Shown here piece after piece: positions 14,039-17,228 of a stretch of 17,228 nucleotides of DNA. Source of the stretch: Cellvibrionaceae bacterium (GTDB lineage Bacteria > Pseudomonadota > Gammaproteobacteria > Pseudomonadales > Cellvibrionaceae); contig JAGKXA010000079.1 in the NCBI GenBank assembly GCA_021151615.1, positions 1 through 17,228 on the forward strand. Direction: 5' to 3'. The position numbers and the translations under genes are program-made. Each line of letters begins with the position of its first letter. The first letter of the stretch is position 1. Below the pieces are notes generated by a model. That model ran no database searches. It had not been told where the DNA came from and worked only from the letters and a program-made list of their open reading frames with translations.

Positions 14039-15541
14039 ATGTTTTTTAGCGATTCCCGCCAACACTTTTTTAATCCGCTCACGGGCAAATACCGCGAGTT
14101 GGTTGCCGAGTGTCTGCTTCTTTTGTATCAACGCCTCTATACTGATTTGCGCGACTATGGCCATGCCATGAATCGCGAACAACTGATCGATATATTCAAA
14201 GAGGCTATCGCGCGCGCGCCTATTCTTGATGCCGATACGGGAGAAGTTGATGACAGTGAAGGTCGGTTTAAAACCCAGCGCGACCTTGCCAGCTTTATTA
14301 TCACCCGCCTGATTGACAATGGTTGGCTGGAGAAGCAAGTGGATGAAACCACCTTGCAAAGCAGTTACGGTTTTAGTCGTATGGGGCGGTTGTTTACCCA
14401 GCCCTTTGCCGATAACCATTCCAATCAATTCCGCACGCGCAATCGCAACACCCGCAATACCCGCAACAGCCTGCAAGCCTTTTATGAGCAGGGCGAAATT
14501 AATGATTTGCTCGATGCCTATGAATATTCCGAGCGAATTATTAGCGATTTCACCGACGTAATTGCCGAACTAGAAGAACGCAAACGACAATTGGTGCGTG
14601 AAGTTGAATCGCGCCAGTTGGTGCAGCAGGCGAGTGATGAATTTTTCGATTTTATGGAAACGGTGTTTAAGCCAGATCTTGAAGTACGTTTGTCTGCCGA
14701 TAGCGTTGAAAAATACCGCGACCAGATTTCCGAACTCATCACCAAAATTCGTCGCAAGCGTAAATACGGTCAGGGCGACCCGGAAACTGCGGCTAAAGAT
14801 TGGCGTGCCGTCATGGAAATCCGTTTGCGCCAGGCTTTGCCACAGCGTGTTATTCCTGGTGTTTCATTATTGGAAACCCTGCTGGAAACCATTGACTCCC
14901 GCTTAAAAAATGCCTGTGAAATTATGTTGCCGGCACTACGCCGTGCATTGAATACCTTCACCCAGCGTGCCGATATCATTATTCGCCAGCTGAGTTATAT
15001 CAACAGTCGCGGGCAAGATGATTTGATGGATGTGTATCGCTCCCTTGCCGAGCTAACGCCGGAAGAACAAGACCAGGTGTTTCTCTCCCAGAGTGAGAGC
15101 CTGGCGAGTTTGCAGATGGCTTATATAGATCCGGCGCAAATTCAATTGCGCGCCCCGCGCACCCTTCAAATTATTCGCTCGCAAGTGGATGAAGACAAAG
15201 CGCTGGATGCAGAAGCGCAGAAAAACCTGTTTATCCAACAGGCATTGGATAGAGCCTTTATTTTGCAATCCAGCAGCATTCGCGATTATGTGCATCAAGC
15301 GCTCGCGGAAAAGGGTAGCCTGAGCAGCCGTGAGTTAAAGGCGGCCAATATGCAAGAATTGCTTGGACTTTCCCATGCGGTTGAGGTGGGGGCGGCGGCG
15401 AATCTCGCATCGCGTTACAAATTTGTGGTGCATCAGGAAGATGATTGGTTGCATGAATCCCCGCGCGTGCGCAACGACAAGTATTTTAAACAGCGCGATG
15501 AGTTTGTCATCAGCCTGATTGATGAAGGTGAAGCTTCATGA
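14039..15541 (+). CDS. mksF: condensin subunit MksF / Wadjet protein JetA (kleisin-like)
   Basis: MksF (JetA) is the kleisin-type subunit that links the heads of the SMC-like MksB dimer and carries the MksE dimers. In MksBEF it helps organise the chromosome; in Wadjet (JetABCD) the complex recognises small circular plasmids, which JetD cuts. The 500-residue protein starts FFSDSRQHFFNPLTGKYRE, a sequence type I associate with MksF N-termini, followed by a winged-helix-like region (to about 115), a helical middle (about 145-345) and a C-terminal winged-helix-like part (about 400-500). Residues 136-144 are a short RNT repeat. I prefer ATG 14039; TTG 14024 in frame adds five residues. Neither has a good ribosome binding site. 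The stop overlaps the mksE start by four bases. Identification rests on the triad with mksE and mksB. Confidence 0.85.
   Translation: MFFSDSRQHFFNPLTGKYRELVAECLLLLYQRLYTDLRDYGHAMNREQLIDIFKEAIARAPILDADTGEVDDSEGRFKTQRDLASFIITRLIDNGWLEKQVDETTLQSSYGFSRMGRLFTQPFADNHSNQFRTRNRNTRNTRNSLQAFYEQGEINDLLDAYEYSERIISDFTDVIAELEERKRQLVREVESRQLVQQASDEFFDFMETVFKPDLEVRLSADSVEKYRDQISELITKIRRKRKYGQGDPETAAKDWRAVMEIRLRQALPQRVIPGVSLLETLLETIDSRLKNACEIMLPALRRALNTFTQRADIIIRQLSYINSRGQDDLMDVYRSLAELTPEEQDQVFLSQSESLASLQMAYIDPAQIQLRAPRTLQIIRSQVDEDKALDAEAQKNLFIQQALDRAFILQSSSIRDYVHQALAEKGSLSSRELKAANMQELLGLSHAVEVGAAANLASRYKFVVHQEDDWLHESPRVRNDKYFKQRDEFVISLIDEGEAS
14444..14470 (+). repeat. three 9-bp tandem repeats inside mksF
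   Basis: CGCAACACC, CGCAATACC and CGCAACAGC follow each other directly and encode Arg-Asn-Thr/Ser three times (residues 136-144 of MksF). The reading frame is kept. A related CGCAAT lies just before. The segment is basic and probably a flexible linker. Confidence 0.6.
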
Positions 15542-16302
15542 GTGATTTATTAACCTCTGTGTTACAAGAACAGCTGGACAAACAAAATCTATCGCTGGAT
15601 AACTGGCGCGAACTTATCCAACGTTTGCTGGATTATGGTGTTCTATGTCGCGACGATAGCCAGGTAGAAGCGGAGCTTTATGACCGCTTTGTGCGCATCG
15701 AAGCACTGGTCAATGATTTTCTCAGTTTGATCGGTTTGCGTTTTCAGCACGATAGTCATTTTCGATTTGTGCGCGTGTTGCCTCCCGGTGCGCGTTTGCC
15801 GGGTATGGATGATGAAAGTGATGAGTCATTTAATGCGGGCTTGCGCAATCGTTTGAATCAGCACGAGGTTGCGTTGATTCTGGTGTTGCGCGCGGAATAT
15901 GACAAAGCGCTGCGTGAAGGCGGAATAGATGAACAAGGTTGTGCAACCTTGTCGTTGGAAGCCATCGCTATGGCAATGAAAAGTTTATTGCGTCGCAGTC
16001 TGCCAGAAAATATTGGTGAGCGCCGTGCGGCTTTCAAACGCTTGCGTCAATTGCGGCTGGTTCATTTTATGGCGGAGGCGGATATAGATTCGGGCGAGAG
16101 CTGGATCAAAATTCGTCCGCTCATTATCAATCTGGTTAACAACGAATGGTTGGCGCAAATCCGCAATCACCTTGCTGAAAATTTATTGCTGGTTGAAGAG
16201 GAACAGGAAATAAATGCAGACGGCGATGACACTAAAGTCGAGCGTAAAAAAGCCAGTCCGCATTTGAACCGTTCGCTGTTTGCGACCGATGCCGATAATT
16301 AA
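15538..16302 (+). CDS. mksE: condensin subunit MksE / Wadjet protein JetB
   Basis: MksE (JetB) is the small winged-helix subunit that binds the kleisin MksF and touches DNA in the complex. The 254-residue protein fits the MksE family (DUF4194): an N-terminal helical part with LLDYGVLCRDDS, an arginine-rich strand region (LIGLRFQHDSHFRFVRVLPPG), a middle helix pair with HEVALILVLRAEYD, and a late winged-helix-like part (RLRQLRLVHFMAEADIDSGESWIKIRPLI). The acidic/basic tail after about residue 222 looks disordered. Its ATG overlaps the mksF TGA (ATGA), so the two are translationally coupled; mksB starts 24 bases after its stop. It could equally be called JetB; the sequence alone does not separate the two uses. 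Confidence 0.85.
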   Translation: MSDLLTSVLQEQLDKQNLSLDNWRELIQRLLDYGVLCRDDSQVEAELYDRFVRIEALVNDFLSLIGLRFQHDSHFRFVRVLPPGARLPGMDDESDESFNAGLRNRLNQHEVALILVLRAEYDKALREGGIDEQGCATLSLEAIAMAMKSLLRRSLPENIGERRAAFKRLRQLRLVHFMAEADIDSGESWIKIRPLIINLVNNEWLAQIRNHLAENLLLVEEEQEINADGDDTKVERKKASPHLNRSLFATDADN

Positions 16303-16326
16303 TTCAGGATTCGCTGAAACACTACT

Positions 16327-17228
16327 ATGTACTTAAAACGCTTTATTTACGTCAATTGGGGCAACGTGCCCAACGCTGAATTTGAATTCGGGCCGATTAA
16401 TTTATTTTCCGGTGGTAATGGTTCGGGTAAGACAACTGCAGCGGATGCGATTCAAACCATTATGACGGCGGCGCACGACAACCTGTTCCACTTTAATCCG
16501 GGGCAGGATGAATCGAGCCAACGCGGGCGCGGTGGGAAACTGGTTCGTACACTCGGGTCTTATGTGCTGGGTTGCGATGACGGTGCCTATTCGCGACCAC
16601 AAGGCTGTGATGGTTATTTGGGGGCAGTGTTTTATCCCACCCAGGGTGAGCACGGTGAACCTTTCACCGCATTAATTGGTATGCGCGCCTTTTTGGAAAC
16701 CACGGGCCAAGGCGCCAGCTTACAAAAAGTTGCTCGCCTGGACGATAGCCAGTTTTTTATTTTGCCGCACGTTGAGTTGACCCTGGCGGATTTATTGAAA
16801 GAAGAAAAAACTCACAAGTACATAGTTCCATTGGATAAGCTTTATGCCAGCCTGCGCCGCCAATATGGTCAGGAGAACGTAGAGAAGTACGATAAGAAAA
16901 AATCGTATCTATGCCGTTTTTACGGAATTTTGCGCGGCAAAGTAGATGCCGTCTCCGAACGTGAGGCGATGAATGCTGCGCGTGCTTTTTCGCGCTTTAT
17001 GGCGTACAAACCGATCAAAGGGATTGATGAGTTTGTCGCTAACGAAATTCTTGAGTACCGCGATTTGGGTGAGGCGATTCGCAGTGTTTCAACCATGCTT
17101 AAGCGAATTCATACCATGGAAGCGGATGCGCGTCAGTTGCGCCAGGGTATTGAGCGTATGGCGCACGGGCGCGAACAGGCCGATAAATTTATTAGCAACT
17201 GGCTGGAGCAACAGGTACTGCTTTATTC
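16327..17228 (+). CDS. mksB: SMC-like ATPase MksB / Wadjet JetC, N-terminal part
   Basis: The frame opens with ATG 16327 and stays open to the right edge, 300 codons plus two bases, so the gene is partial at its 3' end. The beginning is an SMC-type ATPase head: YLKRFIYVNWGNVPNAEF, then Walker A GGNGSGKTT (29-37), then a family segment with FMAYKPIKGIDEFV (about 224-237), after which heptad-like charged sequence (RIHTMEADARQLRQGIERM) starts the coiled coil. The signature motif and Walker B should lie in the missing C-terminal half. It differs from the Smc protein earlier in the window in its Walker A context and head insertions, matching MksB/JetC (MukB-like) proteins. It ends the visible mksFEB operon; mksG/jetD would follow outside. 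Confidence 0.9.
   Translation, partial: MYLKRFIYVNWGNVPNAEFEFGPINLFSGGNGSGKTTAADAIQTIMTAAHDNLFHFNPGQDESSQRGRGGKLVRTLGSYVLGCDDGAYSRPQGCDGYLGAVFYPTQGEHGEPFTALIGMRAFLETTGQGASLQKVARLDDSQFFILPHVELTLADLLKEEKTHKYIVPLDKLYASLRRQYGQENVEKYDKKKSYLCRFYGILRGKVDAVSEREAMNAARAFSRFMAYKPIKGIDEFVANEILEYRDLGEAIRSVSTMLKRIHTMEADARQLRQGIERMAHGREQADKFISNWLEQQVLLY

Noticed and set aside
14444..14470. Tandem units as a CRISPR-like array
   Set aside because: The units are 9 bp with no spacers and lie in frame in a coding gene.

Overview
The window looks like ordinary chromosome from a gammaproteobacterium, most probably a Cellvibrio-like member of the Cellvibrionales. ZipA is confined to Gammaproteobacteria, and the gene order smc-zipA-ligA is the one known from pseudomonads and their relatives. 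Codon use looks similar throughout and no transposase, integrase or phage gene is visible. The genus is an inference from layout and protein style, not a database result.

Left part (1-2519), mostly minus strand. An unrecognised 456-residue coiled-coil protein is followed by the possible start of another minus-strand gene that runs off the left edge. Then comes about 1 kb without a large gene. It is not empty: it holds a 27-codon, extremely acidic small ORF with a near-perfect Shine-Dalgarno sequence and two hairpins in its leader, several inverted repeats, and a tRNA-Val(TAC)-tRNA-Asp(GTC) operon with a strong promoter and an intrinsic terminator.

Middle part (2520-13589), all plus strand. 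ccmH and ccmI (cytochrome c maturation, haem ligation) form an overlapping pair ended by a strong terminator. Next is the chromosome-maintenance and division block: smc (chromosome condensation), zipA (FtsZ anchor) and ligA (NAD+-dependent DNA ligase). A lipoprotein with a transglycosylase-like fold, an unrecognised 141-residue protein and hemB (second step of tetrapyrrole synthesis, zinc-type active site) follow closely.

Right part (13640-17228). A small membrane-anchored protein with a DUF3012-like tail is followed by a perfect 13-bp inverted repeat. Then starts an operon of the MksBEF condensin / Wadjet (JetABC) type: kleisin-like mksF (jetA), mksE (jetB) overlapping it by 4 bp, and the first 300 codons of the SMC-like ATPase mksB (jetC), cut by the window edge. 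Whether this is a three-gene condensin or a four-gene anti-plasmid Wadjet system depends on whether mksG/jetD follows, which cannot be seen here. A canonical Smc and this second SMC-family complex therefore lie within 13 kb of each other. This operon and the acidic small ORF are the most interesting parts of the window.
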